Shown one piece after another: positions 8,645 through 17,301 of a DNA stretch of 64,000 nt (position 1 is the first letter of the stretch; each line of letters starts with the position of its first letter). A program made the position numbers and the translations under genes. Source of the stretch: Marinilabilia salmonicolor JCM 21150 (GTDB lineage: Bacteria; Bacteroidota; Bacteroidia; Bacteroidales; Marinilabiliaceae). The notes below the pieces were generated by a model. It was given only the letters and a program-made list of their open reading frames with translations, was not told the DNA's origin and made no database searches. The stretch is from positions 62,001 to 126,000 of the forward strand of contig NZ_AJKI01000040.1 of assembly GCF_000259075.1 (NCBI RefSeq), read 5' to 3'.

Positions 8645-9391
8645 TTATTCAAAGATTTCTGAGTTTGCATTTTTATACTCCTCAAAATTTCTAAAGAACC
8701 TTGGATGAGTGTAGTTTGAATAGATGTATTTATCATTGAGATAAAAGACGAAATTTTTATAGTTCCTTTTGTCTGAATTATTTAATAATCTTTTTAGTGG
8801 TTTCTTTTCTTTCCAATGTTTAAAAAACTTTTCAATGTTTTCTGAACTGTAAATAGTATTTCTTGGTTCAATGTAAATCTTACCAAATGCAAAAGTTAAA
8901 ATAGTGTCAGTCATTATCACTTTAAATTCTCTAAAGAAACCAATGATTCTTTCTATATTGTTGTTTCTGACTGTAAAGTAGGAGTCCCCTGATTTTATCG
9001 TTAGGACATTAAATATTATTTCTGCATTCCAGTTATTATATGGGTATATTAAATCATTTAAAGTCAATTTATTTGACGAGGTATCAATTGGTCTGTTATT
9101 TCCAAGAATAACGGTGTTTTTACAAAAGAAATAGGTGTGGTATAGAATTAATTCAGTTACTGCGCATTCTGCCTCCTTTTTTTCTAAGTTTATATATCTA
9201 AATCGGTAATCCTGCCATTCTCCGATTTTATTTTCTATATAGTTAATTAGTATCTTTTCGTCTTCTTTGGAAAAGGGTTTATTTCTGATATTTATGTCCT
9301 CATACATAACCAATTTTTTAAGAATTGGTAATTTTGACAATTCTGAGATAGTAAGGTAATAAGGTGTTTTGTCTATTCTTAATATTGGCAT
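8645..9391 (-). CDS. Hypothetical protein, AT-rich, no recognised domain
   Basis: Protein of 248 residues when started at the ATG at 9391 (MPILRIDKTPYYL). The 100-residue extension further upstream is translation through a REP-like hairpin and has no protein character. The product is rich in Asn, Ile, Lys, Phe and Tyr, with no signal peptide, membrane segment or motif I recognise; it appears soluble. Its base composition is clearly more AT-rich than its neighbours, which suggests recent acquisition together with the adjacent IS66 remnant. It lies in a stretch with a phage-defence type gene, but nothing in the sequence itself indicates a role. It is possibly a standalone accessory gene. Confidence 0.55.
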   Translation of the reverse strand: MPILRIDKTPYYLTISELSKLPILKKLVMYEDINIRNKPFSKEDEKILINYIENKIGEWQDYRFRYINLEKKEAECAVTELILYHTYFFCKNTVILGNNRPIDTSSNKLTLNDLIYPYNNWNAEIIFNVLTIKSGDSYFTVRNNNIERIIGFFREFKVIMTDTILTFAFGKIYIEPRNTIYSSENIEKFFKHWKEKKPLKRLLNNSDKRNYKNFVFYLNDKYIYSNYTHPRFFRNFEEYKNANSEIFE

Positions 9392-9646
9392 AATTGGTTG
9401 TTTTGTGTATGGCCTAACGATCCCGTAGGAGCACTGTTGCTGCGCATTTTTAGTGAGCGATGTTTTTATATTTATTTTTAAAAGAGGAATAAGGTTCCTC
9501 CATTTAAACGTGTTTTTACTTTTTATATTGATGCTTATTGGTAAGAAGCAATGTACTGCAGTTGCTAGATGGGAGAGGGTAAATTGGATGTTTAGGTGTT
9601 TTTTCAAATATATAAAATATTTGGATTTTTTTGGGTGTTTTTTAAA

Positions 9647-9674
9647 GGGGCGATAGGGAAATCGTCCGTCCCGG
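9647..9674 (+). repeat. REP-like hairpin
   Basis: Stem GGGCGAT/ATCGTCC (one G:T pair) around AGGGAA, tail GTCCCG. It lies in the 336-base gap between 9392 and 9727, which otherwise holds only AT-rich sequence. Confidence 0.7.
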
Positions 9675-9727
9675 GAATTTGTACTTCCCAAATTAATAGG
9701 AGTTTAAAGGGGAAATATCCATGGTTT

Positions 9728-10492
9728 TTACTTCCAAAGTTTTATTTCGATTTGTGCTTCCAATGTTTTTTCTATTGTATCGGGTAATTTGTGGTAAAGA
9801 TCTAGTCCGGTGACTTTTTCAATGCTGTCAACGGGGACAGCAAAATCGAATATGTCGCCTTGGTATCTTCCGTGGGGAAGCAGGAAGCCAATGGATTGTT
9901 TTTCGGTTGAGTTGTAGATTAAAATTGTTTTGAAGAAGTGGGTGGGGATTACTATCTGGTTATCGCCTATGACACTGTCTTCATTTAGGAAGACGGGGCC
10001 GCAGGTAATATAGAGGCTTCTGTTGTTTTGTGCCCAGCTACGTGTTAGTGCTTCAAGGACTTTCCAGATTCCACGATTGAAGGCTGGAAGTTGTGGGGAT
10101 ATATTGCTGTAATAGAAACTTTCCTGCATTGCTTGTTCATTCCATGCCATATCGGCTGCGGGGGCCAGGTGGCCGCGGTCGTAACCTGAATATTTATAGT
10201 CTTCATCGTTGGCGGTCTTTGTCAGGACCAGTGTGTCCTCAGCAAAGGTGTTTGTTCGTTCATAGTTTTGTATTAGTTCTGTGGAGTCAAGTTTGTAGGC
10301 GACCCATCTGGGTTGCTCGGTTTCTTCATTGTATGAAAGGGAATAGGCAGCGTGTTTGATGTAGGCAGAGTCGGCGGAATGCGAAGGTTCTTCCAGAAGC
10401 TCTAGTCTGGTTGAAGAGCAACCGAGTAGTATGAGGGCAAGGATTATGGTGATGAGTAGGTGGTTCTTGAGGGTGGTTTGTTGTTGAGTCAT
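9728..10492 (-). CDS. DNA/RNA non-specific endonuclease (NUC family), lipoprotein
   Basis: Protein of 254 residues from the ATG at 10492. The longer frame runs into dispersed repeats and is discarded. The N-terminus is a lipoprotein signal peptide ending LILLGC with Cys25. The catalytic core of the His-Me-finger NUC family is clear: YDRGHLAPAADM (DRGH at 105-108, His108 as general base), then SNISPQ (129-134) and FNRGIWKVLE with the metal-binding Asn. These enzymes cut DNA and RNA without sequence preference and usually need Mg2+. As a lipoprotein it should sit in the periplasm or on the cell surface, where it could scavenge nucleotides or degrade incoming DNA. No immunity protein is visible. 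It is flanked by repeats on both sides and has no evident operon partners. Confidence 0.85.
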   Translation of the reverse strand: MTQQQTTLKNHLLITIILALILLGCSSTRLELLEEPSHSADSAYIKHAAYSLSYNEETEQPRWVAYKLDSTELIQNYERTNTFAEDTLVLTKTANDEDYKYSGYDRGHLAPAADMAWNEQAMQESFYYSNISPQLPAFNRGIWKVLEALTRSWAQNNRSLYITCGPVFLNEDSVIGDNQIVIPTHFFKTILIYNSTEKQSIGFLLPHGRYQGDIFDFAVPVDSIEKVTGLDLYHKLPDTIEKTLEAQIEIKLWK

Positions 10493-10542
10493 TGGTTGGT
10501 GTTTTGATGTTTGTAGATTAGGGAAGCTACTGTTTGATGAAA

Positions 10543-10602
10543 GGGCGATAGGGAAATCGCCTGTCCTGGGAAATCGCCCGTCCCGGGAAATCGTCCGTCC
10601 TG
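10543..10602 (+). repeat. REP-like hairpin with tandem half-unit array
   Basis: A full hairpin (GGGCGAT/ATCGCC) is followed by two further 17-bp half units, each reading GGGAAATCG then a variable pair and GTCC(T/C). The three consecutive half units differ only at the stem-determining and last positions. Confidence 0.75.
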
Positions 10603-10717
10603 AAAGATAAAAATAAGGGATTTTTTTGAAGGAGATTGAGGCTAGTGATAAAAAGAGTTTTTGTGAATTAGAATTACTGGTGGAGCTGCTCCGTCTTCGC
10701 TTCCCCTGTAGGAAAAA

Positions 10718-10895
10718 GGGAGCCAGATTGAAGTCTGCGTGAGGGATTGCAGCGGAAACCCCGGAGGCCCTGGTCAATCGAAAATTTTGTTCGTGCGATA
10801 TGGAAATCGCACGTCCTGGGGAGCTACCAATCAGATAAGGATATCCGGGGCAGAGGAGTTGGAGCGGAAAGCCTGACCGGAAGGGGCACGCCCGG
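10718..10895 (+). repeat. Long dispersed repeat, copy 2
   Basis: Second copy of the element at 3284-3440, with the same nested hairpin (10793-10818) followed by about 22 extra bases absent from copy 1. It fills much of the 650-base gap between the nuclease and the sigma factor gene. Confidence 0.75.
10793..10818 (+). repeat. REP-like hairpin nested in the long repeat
   Basis: Stem GTGCGAT/ATCGCAC around ATGGAA, tail GTCCTG. Confidence 0.75.
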
Positions 10896-11145
10896 GTAAA
10901 ATAAGAAAATAAAAGAAGTCAATACATGAATTTTTCTGATTCAGTCTTTAGGAATTTGTCTTGTGAAATTTATAGCAGAGTAATATGGTGGAAATCAAAT
11001 CTGCACAGAGAAATGGGAAGGATTTGAGATTATATACTTCAAAAATAAAATTGATAAAACTCTAAAAAATGTTAATATTGCCCTTCGGAATAGTTGAAAT
11101 TATTGTTTAACCTTTTGTGGAAATAAGTACCAATTGAAGCGTATC

Positions 11146-11718
11146 ATGGACAACCAGAAACTGTGCGAAGGCTTAAGAAATGGTGATAAAACCGTATTGG
11201 ATGAGGTATATTATTTGTATCACAAGAAAATCTTTGCATTTGCATTATCGTACCTTAAGAATCAGGAGGATGCCTATGATATCGTTCAGGAGGTTTTTAT
11301 TAATATTTGGAATCACAGAGGAGATTTAAAAAGTGATGCCCGCATAGAACCTCTTATATTCACCGCTACGAAAAATGCGGTAATTTCTTTGTTTCGTAAG
11401 AAATCTACTGAAAAGAAATATCTTGAATATTTAGGAAATGCTACCACTTCAAATAATCTTGGTGCAGAGGAGCTAAGTGATTTTGGATTTCTGGAGGAGG
11501 AATATCATTCTTTGATTGATCAGTTGCCCGAGAAGCGTAGAAAAGTATTTATGCTTAGTCGTCAAAAAGGTTTGACTAATAAAGAGATTGCCAAACAGCT
11601 GGGGGTTTCAGAAAAAACGGTTGAAAATCAATTAACGAAAGCTCTTGCTTTTTTAAGAGAAAAATTTGGATCTGGAGGTTTTTTAGGTCTTTTATTTTTC
11701 CATTTGTTTATTTCCTAA
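11146..11718 (+). CDS. ECF RNA polymerase sigma factor (FecI-like) of the polysaccharide locus
   Basis: Protein of 190 residues from the ATG at 11146 (MDNQKLCEGL); an upstream TTG in frame is less likely. Region 2 is seen as DEVYYLYHKKIFAFALSYLK, then EDAYDIVQEVFINIW, the hallmark of sigma-70 region 2. Region 4 follows as LPEKRRKVFMLSRQKGLTNKEIAKQLG with the helix-turn-helix SEKTVENQLTKAL. The C-terminus ends in a short hydrophobic stretch (GFLGLLFFHLFIS), common in this subfamily. In Bacteroidota such factors are held by a FecR anti-sigma factor until the STN domain of the partner SusC senses substrate. The FecR gene is downstream but separated by 1 kb of repeats, so the pair may be expressed from separate promoters. 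Confidence 0.9.
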   Translation: MDNQKLCEGLRNGDKTVLDEVYYLYHKKIFAFALSYLKNQEDAYDIVQEVFINIWNHRGDLKSDARIEPLIFTATKNAVISLFRKKSTEKKYLEYLGNATTSNNLGAEELSDFGFLEEEYHSLIDQLPEKRRKVFMLSRQKGLTNKEIAKQLGVSEKTVENQLTKALAFLREKFGSGGFLGLLFFHLFIS

Positions 11719-11814
11719 TTCTTAGCCCCTTGTTTTCGGGACTTAAGAAGATTTTTGTCAGAAGAGTTCAAAGGAAGGATATTTATCCCGGATTATTGAC
11801 TTTGTCGAACCTCG

Positions 11815-11925
11815 TTTCATAAGTTATTTATTACAAAGTCCAACTACCAGCTAAATTCAGATGTCCTCAATAAATACTGACTTGAAATTAGTTGGCTATT
11901 TTATTCATATAAATACTACTTAGTG
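11815..11925. repeat. Dispersed ~120-bp repeat, diverged copy
   Basis: Shares TTCATAAGTTATTTATTAC, CAACTACC, GCTAAATTC, a GTCCTC block and a TTGAAA-TAGTT block with the copies at 12196 and 32948, in the same order. Confidence 0.55.
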
Positions 11926-11927
11926 TT

Positions 11928-12068
11928 TGTCCATAAAGTCCCGTTTACTGCGTTACGCCATTAGCGGAAATTGCTCATTTACTCAAGTAAACTCCGCATT
12001 TCCGCTAATGGCAAGCCCCCGAAGAAAAATCTGGGCAGGCTTTGTAAACGGAACCTTCTGAACAGACA
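11928..12068. repeat. Palindromic MITE-like element with long cruciform
   Basis: The centre (11957-12012) is a near-perfect inverted repeat: GCCATTAGCGGAAAT pairs with ATTTCCGCTAATGGC, and inside it TTTACT/AGTAAA forms a second stem. The outer ends (TGTCCATAAAG...CCGTTTAC and its partner ending AACAGACA) are also imperfectly inverted. No gene inside; consistent with a non-autonomous insertion element. Confidence 0.6.
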
Positions 12069-12195
12069 CATGCCTTTTTGCAAACTCTCCCGACTTTATA
12101 GACCGGCACTACTTAATTTATTGGCTGAGTGAAACTCACCCAGTACATAGGGGATTCGTTTACTTCTTCAATTTGCTCTGCAATTACCGAACCTG

Positions 12196-12310
12196 GATTA
12201 TTCATAAATTATCTATTGCGATGTTCAACTACCTTCTAAATTCTGGCGTCCTCGATAAAATTGATTTGAAAATAGTTCACTATTTCCTTTATAAATTTTA
12301 TCTGTGGTTG
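12196..12310. repeat. Dispersed ~120-bp repeat, copy
   Basis: Close match to 32948-33070: TTCATAAATTATCTATT, CAACTACC, GTCCTCGATAAAATTGATTT, GAAAATAGTTCACTATTTCC and ATCTGTGGTTG. Both copies lie shortly before a plus-strand gene (fecR here, a lipoprotein at 33183). Confidence 0.65.
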
Positions 12311-12314
12311 CCTG

Positions 12315-12422
12315 AATTTATTGGTATTTGAATATCTCATAACGAAAACTCATGAATAAACCAGGCTAAATTTATTTGTATTTAAACCTCTCATAATGAA
12401 AGCTCATGAATTAACCAGCTTA
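12315..12422. repeat. 54-bp imperfect tandem duplication
   Basis: Two adjacent units share TTTATT(T)GTATTT, CTCATAA, GAAA, CTCATGAAT and AACCAG, with about 80 percent identity by eye. Related bases (CTCATCACAATAATTCATGAA) occur after the copy at 32948. Confidence 0.5.
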
Positions 12423-12728
12423 TAATTTTTTAGCACATTATTTTAAAGTTGCTCTTATATGGCTAAATTTCTTTTTTATAGGATGGTTTTTCCGATTTAA
12501 TAGTTAGCGATATTTATTTGATGTTAACGAACGCCGGCAGTATCACCGGAATATCCAGCATGTTGTTCGGTCAAATGATTAAGACCTGCATTTTGTGAAG
12601 AAAACCCAAAAAAATAGTACCCGTTCTGCGTTCAAAATCAGAGGTGTGTAAAAAAGTGTCAAAAATAATTTAATTGTGGATAGGGGGAGACGGTCTTTAA
12701 AACGTAGTATTTAATAGAAAGCAATAAA

Positions 12729-13760
12729 ATGAAAGATATTTTAAGAGAATATATTAAGGGTGAATGTACTTCTACTGAATTTAAACAGGCGGTAAAGGTG
12801 CTTGTTGGCTTTTCCAAACAGGGAGAATTAAATGACTTTATGCACAGGCATTGGAAAGGACTAAAGGCTGACATACATGTTGGAGAGCAAGAAAGATTTT
12901 CTAATGTTCTGGATAGAATTCATCACCGTATAAATATGGAAGAATTCAGGCCTAACTTGAGAAGGCGTTTATACGTTGGTTTTGCAAAGGTTGCTGCAAT
13001 TTTGATTGTGCCATTATTGGTTGTTTCGGGACTTTACTTGTCACAGCAAGTGAGTGATGAAACAGTTGCTATGACGCGAATGTCCACGCCTGCCGGGCTT
13101 CAAAGTGTAGTGGAATTACCCGATGGCTCAAAAGTATGGCTCAATTCGGAGAGTGAGATTTATTTTCCCTCTACTTTTAAAGGTCAAAAGGAAAGGAAAA
13201 TAGAGCTTATTGGGGAGGGATATTTCGAAGTAGAGTCTGATAAAAAGAGGCCGTTTATTGTTTCTGCCGGAAATGAAATGAATGTTAGGGTAACCGGAAC
13301 CTCATTTAATCTTTCCGCTTATGGTAATGAGCCGGATATTTCAGTTGCACTGGTTGAAGGTGGAGTTACGATTGAAAGAGATAATAATGATTTTCTATCC
13401 AGAATTGAACCTGGAGATGTTGCTAATTTTGATAAAAGCACTCAAAAATTAAGTGTTGTTCGAGGGAAGGATATGGAGCCTCATTTGGCCTGGAAGGAAG
13501 GCCGTTTTGTGTTTGTAAATGAATCGTTCGAATTTGTTCTGCGGACAATGGAGCGGAAGTACAATGTGAAGTACAAAATTGTTGATCCATGTTTATTGGA
13601 GTATCGAATTACAGCAACCTTTGTGGATGAAACTCTGGATGAATTTTTAAGAATAATTACGATCTCATCTCCAATTGAATATGAAATTAAACGTCATCAG
13701 AACGTGGAAGGAGAAAAGAACGTTTTTGACAAGAGAGAAGTCATTCTAACAAGACGGTGA
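12729..13760 (+). CDS. FecR-family anti-sigma factor
   Basis: Inner-membrane protein of 343 residues. The first 75 residues form the cytoplasmic part that binds the sigma factor. One membrane segment spans about residues 87-107 (VAAILIVPLLVVSGLYL). The periplasmic part has the FecR domain (about 118-215), recognised by TPAGLQSVVELPDGSKVWLN and GEGYFEV and VTGTSFN. It ends with a DUF4974 domain (about 250-340; RFVFVNESFEFVLRTMERKY). The DUF4974 part is the expected contact for the STN domain of the SusC protein encoded next. When SusC carries ligand, FecR releases or activates the ECF factor. The gene ends 77 bases before susC with two hairpins between. Confidence 0.9.
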   Translation: MKDILREYIKGECTSTEFKQAVKVLVGFSKQGELNDFMHRHWKGLKADIHVGEQERFSNVLDRIHHRINMEEFRPNLRRRLYVGFAKVAAILIVPLLVVSGLYLSQQVSDETVAMTRMSTPAGLQSVVELPDGSKVWLNSESEIYFPSTFKGQKERKIELIGEGYFEVESDKKRPFIVSAGNEMNVRVTGTSFNLSAYGNEPDISVALVEGGVTIERDNNDFLSRIEPGDVANFDKSTQKLSVVRGKDMEPHLAWKEGRFVFVNESFEFVLRTMERKYNVKYKIVDPCLLEYRITATFVDETLDEFLRIITISSPIEYEIKRHQNVEGEKNVFDKREVILTRR

Positions 13761-13773
13761 CTTTAAAATAAAA

Positions 13774-13828
13774 ACAGGAAAGTGTTGCAGCACTTTCCTG
13801 TCAATTAAATACCTGTTTGCAGACAGGT
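13774..13828 (+). promoter_or_regulatory. Twin hairpins with identical TTGCAG loops before susC
   Basis: Hairpin 1 (13774-13801) has an 11-bp perfect stem ACAGGAAAGTG/CACTTTCCTGT; hairpin 2 (13811-13828) has a 6-bp stem ACCTGT/ACAGGT. Both enclose exactly TTGCAG. Neither has a T-run, so they are more likely an attenuator, RNA-processing site or protein/sRNA target setting susC expression relative to fecR than a simple terminator. Confidence 0.55.
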
Positions 13829-13837
13829 AAATGTTTA

Positions 13838-16800
13838 ATGCTTAAACTTTTCAAATTTATGGAAAAATTTTGTCAATGGCGAAGAAACTTTGCAGAGTTT
13901 CTACCGCGAAAATTAATGTTGGCTATGAGGCTATCTTTAGGTTTATTCTTGTTAGTCAGTTTTCAGACAATTGCTTCGGTTACCTATTCACAAGATACAA
14001 AGGTAACCGTGAAGATGGAACGGGCACATGTAAAAGAGGTGCTTAAGGAAATTGAACATTCTTCCGAATTCTATTTTGTTTACAATAATGAATTGATAGA
14101 TGTGGAAAGAATGGTCAATGTTGAGGCCAAAAATAAGAAGATTAAGGATGTACTTGATGCTTTGTTTGGTAATGAAGGGGTAGGTTACACGGTAATGGGG
14201 CGTCAAATTGTTCTTTCGCCCTCGGAAATGATGGCAGAAAATGTCAGTCAACCACAAGAAAGAGCAGTGAGAGGAACTGTTACAGATCAGAATGGTGAGC
14301 CCATACCCGGGGTTACAGTAACAGTAAAGGGAACCACTCATGGCACAATAACAGATATTGATGGTAATTTCTCATTGAAAGTTAATCCAGAGTCAGAAGT
14401 GTTAATTTTTTCATTTGTAGGAATGAAAAGCCAAGAAATTGAAATTGGAAACAACGTGAGATTTGATGTTGTGATGCAGGAGGATGTCATGGGTCTGGAT
14501 GAAGTCGTTGTTGTGGGTTATGGAATCAAGAAGAAAGAAAGTTTAACTGGAGCTATTGCTAATATCCAATCTGATGAAATAGAAACCAGTACTCATTCAA
14601 GCTTAGCTCAGAATCTCCAGGGGAAAGTTGCAGGTGTACAGATTCGACAAAATACAGGAGGTCCAGGGGATTTTAATTCGATGATTAACATACGAGGGTT
14701 TGGGACCCCATTATTTGTTATAGATGGTATTGTTCGTGATGGGGCAGAAGAATTTCAAAAGCTGAATTCATCTGATATAGAGAGTATCTCAGTTCTGAAA
14801 GATGCATCAGCAGCCATTTATGGAATGAATGCAGCTAATGGTGTGATAATTGTCACCACCAAAAAGGGTGAAGAAGGGGCTCCTGAATTCAATTATAAAG
14901 GGGTATATGGTTTACAAACTCCAACTGATGTGCCCCAGATGACGAATTCTGCTCAGTGGATGGAAATGAGAAATGATGCTGACATCAATGCGGGCGGTGA
15001 TCCATATATTTCAAAAGAAGAGCTTGAAAAATATCAGCAGGGTTTACCGGGATATGGTACAATCAACTGGTATGATGAGACGATGAAAGATTATTCCACC
15101 CAGCAACAACATAATTTGTCCGCCAGGGGAGGGAATGAAACGATGTCTTATTTTACAAGTTTTGGTTATCAAGAGGAAAATGGATTGCTGAAGAGTGATG
15201 ACCTCAATTATGAGAAATACACCTTAAGGTCTAATTTGAGCATTAAGCTAACCGAGGATCTAGATGCGGATATTAATCTGTATGGGCGATTGGATAAAAG
15301 AATGACACCGGGTGATAGTTTTTTTAATATTTTCAAGGGAACTCGCATCGGACTTCCGACAGATAGACCATATGCCAATGGAAATTCTGAATATTATGGG
15401 TTGGTCGGTCCAAGTAACTTAAACCCTTTAGCGCTATCAGATAGCAAGAAGACTGGTTATTATGAAAGCAAAAATAAGTTCTTCCAGTCCTCTTTTACTC
15501 TTAATTATGATTTTCCCTACATTGAAGGATTGTCCTTTAAAGGGATTTTCTCTTACGACAGCAACAGTTTTTTGGGTAAAGATCTTGTGAAGAGTTATAA
15601 GCTTTATAGTTACGATGAGGAAAGCGATAGCTACAACGCAACAAACATGAGGGAACCGTCGATTATTGCCAATACCAATAACGACGATAACCGGATTACC
15701 ATGCAGGGGCATTTACTCTATAATACTACGATTAATGATAATCACAATTTGGATTTAGTTCTGGTTTATGAGCAAAAAGAAGCTTGGGGCCGAGATTCGT
15801 ACCTTAGACGGGAGTATGATTTTTACACAACCGATCAAGTGGATTTTGCCAGTCAGAATAATCAAAGAACAGGTGGGATTGAATATGAAGAGGCTAATAT
15901 GTCTTATTTAGGCCGATTTAATTATGATTACAAGGGGAAATATCTCATTGAATTTGCGGCAAGGTATGATGGCTCTTATCGCTATCATCCAGATGAAAGA
16001 TGGGGCTTTTTCCCTGTAGTCTCTGGTGGGTGGAGAATTTCTGAAGAAAATTTCATTCAAGAAAATTTGCCATTTATATCGAATCTTAAAATCAGGGGGT
16101 CTTATGGAGATGTAGGAGAAGATGCTGGAAACCCTTTCCAATATGTACCAGGTTATTCAACATCAGGAGGCGGAGGATATGAATTCATTAATGGAGAATA
16201 CTTAAATGGAGCCGCTTCACCTTCCATTGTAAATAGAAATCTTACATGGTTTGTTTCGACAATTAAAAATATAGGCGTGGATATTGGACTGTGGAAAGGG
16301 TTATTAAATGTTGAATTTGATGTTTATCAAAGAGATCGTGAAGGTTTACTGGCTTACAGGAATATTTCTGTTCCAAACACTTTTGGTGGATCATTGCCCC
16401 AGGAAAATTTAAACAGTGACCGCGTGAAAGGGATTGAGTTTTCTGTAGCCCACAATAACCAGATTGGAGATTTTAATTATTCCATAGGCGGTAATTTTAA
16501 CTTTGCCAGGACCAAAAATGTTTATGTAGAAAGAGGCCCCTTTACCAGTAGTTGGGATAAGTGGCGCAATGGTTCTGCCAACCGTTGGAATGATGTGCTG
16601 TGGGGCTACAAAGTGGATGGTCAGTTTCAAAACTTTGTAGATATTGCCCACTCCCCAATTCAGAATGGAAATATAGGCAATACCAAGGAATTACCTGGTG
16701 ATTTTAAATATGAAGATGTTAATGGTGATGGGGTCATTAATGGAAATGACATGCAGCCCATGTTCTGGGGCGGACAACCTAAACTTCATTACGGAATTAA

Positions 16801-17290
16801 TTTGAGTGCAGATTGGAAGGGTTTTGACTTTTATGCACTATTCCAAGGATCAGGGAAATATACCGTAAGATTCCAAGAGGTTTATGCAGAAGTTATGGCT
16901 TTTAAAGGAAATACACCTGAATATTTTTATGATAGATGGCACTTAAAAGATCCATATGATCCAGACAGTGAGTGGATCCCAGGAGAATGGCCAGCAACTC
17001 GATTTAAGTCTGATGTTGGATCCATGTATAAAGAAAGTTCCATATGGAGACGAGATGCCTCTTATTTAAGATTAAAGAGTTTAGAACTAGGGTACACTTT
17101 CGATAATGCCTTTCTCAAAGAAATCGGAATTGAAAATTTAAGAGTCTATAGTAATGGGCATAACCTTCTAACATTTGCGGATTCTTTTATCAAACCATTT
17201 GATCCGGAAAAGATTGAGGGTGCCTACAATGCAGGTTTGACATATCCACTTACAAAGAGTTTCAATTTCGGGATTAATGTAATTTTTTAA
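13838..17290 (+). CDS. susC: SusC-like TonB-dependent outer-membrane transporter with STN signalling domain
   Basis: Protein of 1150 residues from the ATG at 13838. After a signal peptide (hydrophobic stretch at about 31-45) comes an STN domain (about 54-127; VKMERAHVKEVLKEIE, then FYFVYNNELI), which signals to FecR. Next is a CarboxypepD-reg domain (about 143-215; GTVTDQNGEPIPGVTVTVKG), the SusC signature LDEVVVVGYG (about 221-230), a plug domain with NIRGFGTPLFVIDG, and a 22-stranded barrel ending in FNFGINVIF. It imports oligosaccharides across the outer membrane using TonB energy together with the SusD lid encoded 11 bases downstream. The STN domain means this locus is controlled by the ECF/FecR pair rather than by a hybrid two-component system. 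Later start ATG at 13859 is possible. Confidence 0.93.
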   Translation: MLKLFKFMEKFCQWRRNFAEFLPRKLMLAMRLSLGLFLLVSFQTIASVTYSQDTKVTVKMERAHVKEVLKEIEHSSEFYFVYNNELIDVERMVNVEAKNKKIKDVLDALFGNEGVGYTVMGRQIVLSPSEMMAENVSQPQERAVRGTVTDQNGEPIPGVTVTVKGTTHGTITDIDGNFSLKVNPESEVLIFSFVGMKSQEIEIGNNVRFDVVMQEDVMGLDEVVVVGYGIKKKESLTGAIANIQSDEIETSTHSSLAQNLQGKVAGVQIRQNTGGPGDFNSMINIRGFGTPLFVIDGIVRDGAEEFQKLNSSDIESISVLKDASAAIYGMNAANGVIIVTTKKGEEGAPEFNYKGVYGLQTPTDVPQMTNSAQWMEMRNDADINAGGDPYISKEELEKYQQGLPGYGTINWYDETMKDYSTQQQHNLSARGGNETMSYFTSFGYQEENGLLKSDDLNYEKYTLRSNLSIKLTEDLDADINLYGRLDKRMTPGDSFFNIFKGTRIGLPTDRPYANGNSEYYGLVGPSNLNPLALSDSKKTGYYESKNKFFQSSFTLNYDFPYIEGLSFKGIFSYDSNSFLGKDLVKSYKLYSYDEESDSYNATNMREPSIIANTNNDDNRITMQGHLLYNTTINDNHNLDLVLVYEQKEAWGRDSYLRREYDFYTTDQVDFASQNNQRTGGIEYEEANMSYLGRFNYDYKGKYLIEFAARYDGSYRYHPDERWGFFPVVSGGWRISEENFIQENLPFISNLKIRGSYGDVGEDAGNPFQYVPGYSTSGGGGYEFINGEYLNGAASPSIVNRNLTWFVSTIKNIGVDIGLWKGLLNVEFDVYQRDREGLLAYRNISVPNTFGGSLPQENLNSDRVKGIEFSVAHNNQIGDFNYSIGGNFNFARTKNVYVERGPFTSSWDKWRNGSANRWNDVLWGYKVDGQFQNFVDIAHSPIQNGNIGNTKELPGDFKYEDVNGDGVINGNDMQPMFWGGQPKLHYGINLSADWKGFDFYALFQGSGKYTVRFQEVYAEVMAFKGNTPEYFYDRWHLKDPYDPDSEWIPGEWPATRFKSDVGSMYKESSIWRRDASYLRLKSLELGYTFDNAFLKEIGIENLRVYSNGHNLLTFADSFIKPFDPEKIEGAYNAGLTYPLTKSFNFGINVIF

Positions 17291-17301
17291 AATAATTAAT
17301 T

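Larger units (their letters stand above)
11719..12728. other. 1-kb gene-free spacer between sigma factor and fecR, filled with repeats
   Basis: No open frame of note. From left to right it holds a diverged copy of the 32948 repeat (about 11815-11925), a palindromic 140-bp element (11928-12068), a second copy of the 32948 repeat (12196-12310), and a 54-bp tandem duplication (12315-12422). FecI/FecR pairs normally lie close together, so these sequences probably entered later. Confidence 0.55.

Noticed and set aside
10493-10777. N-terminal extension of the NUC nuclease reading ASGVSAAIPHA
   Set aside because: It is translation of the long dispersed repeat; the same peptide appears from the copy at 3284. 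The lipoprotein signal starts at 10492.
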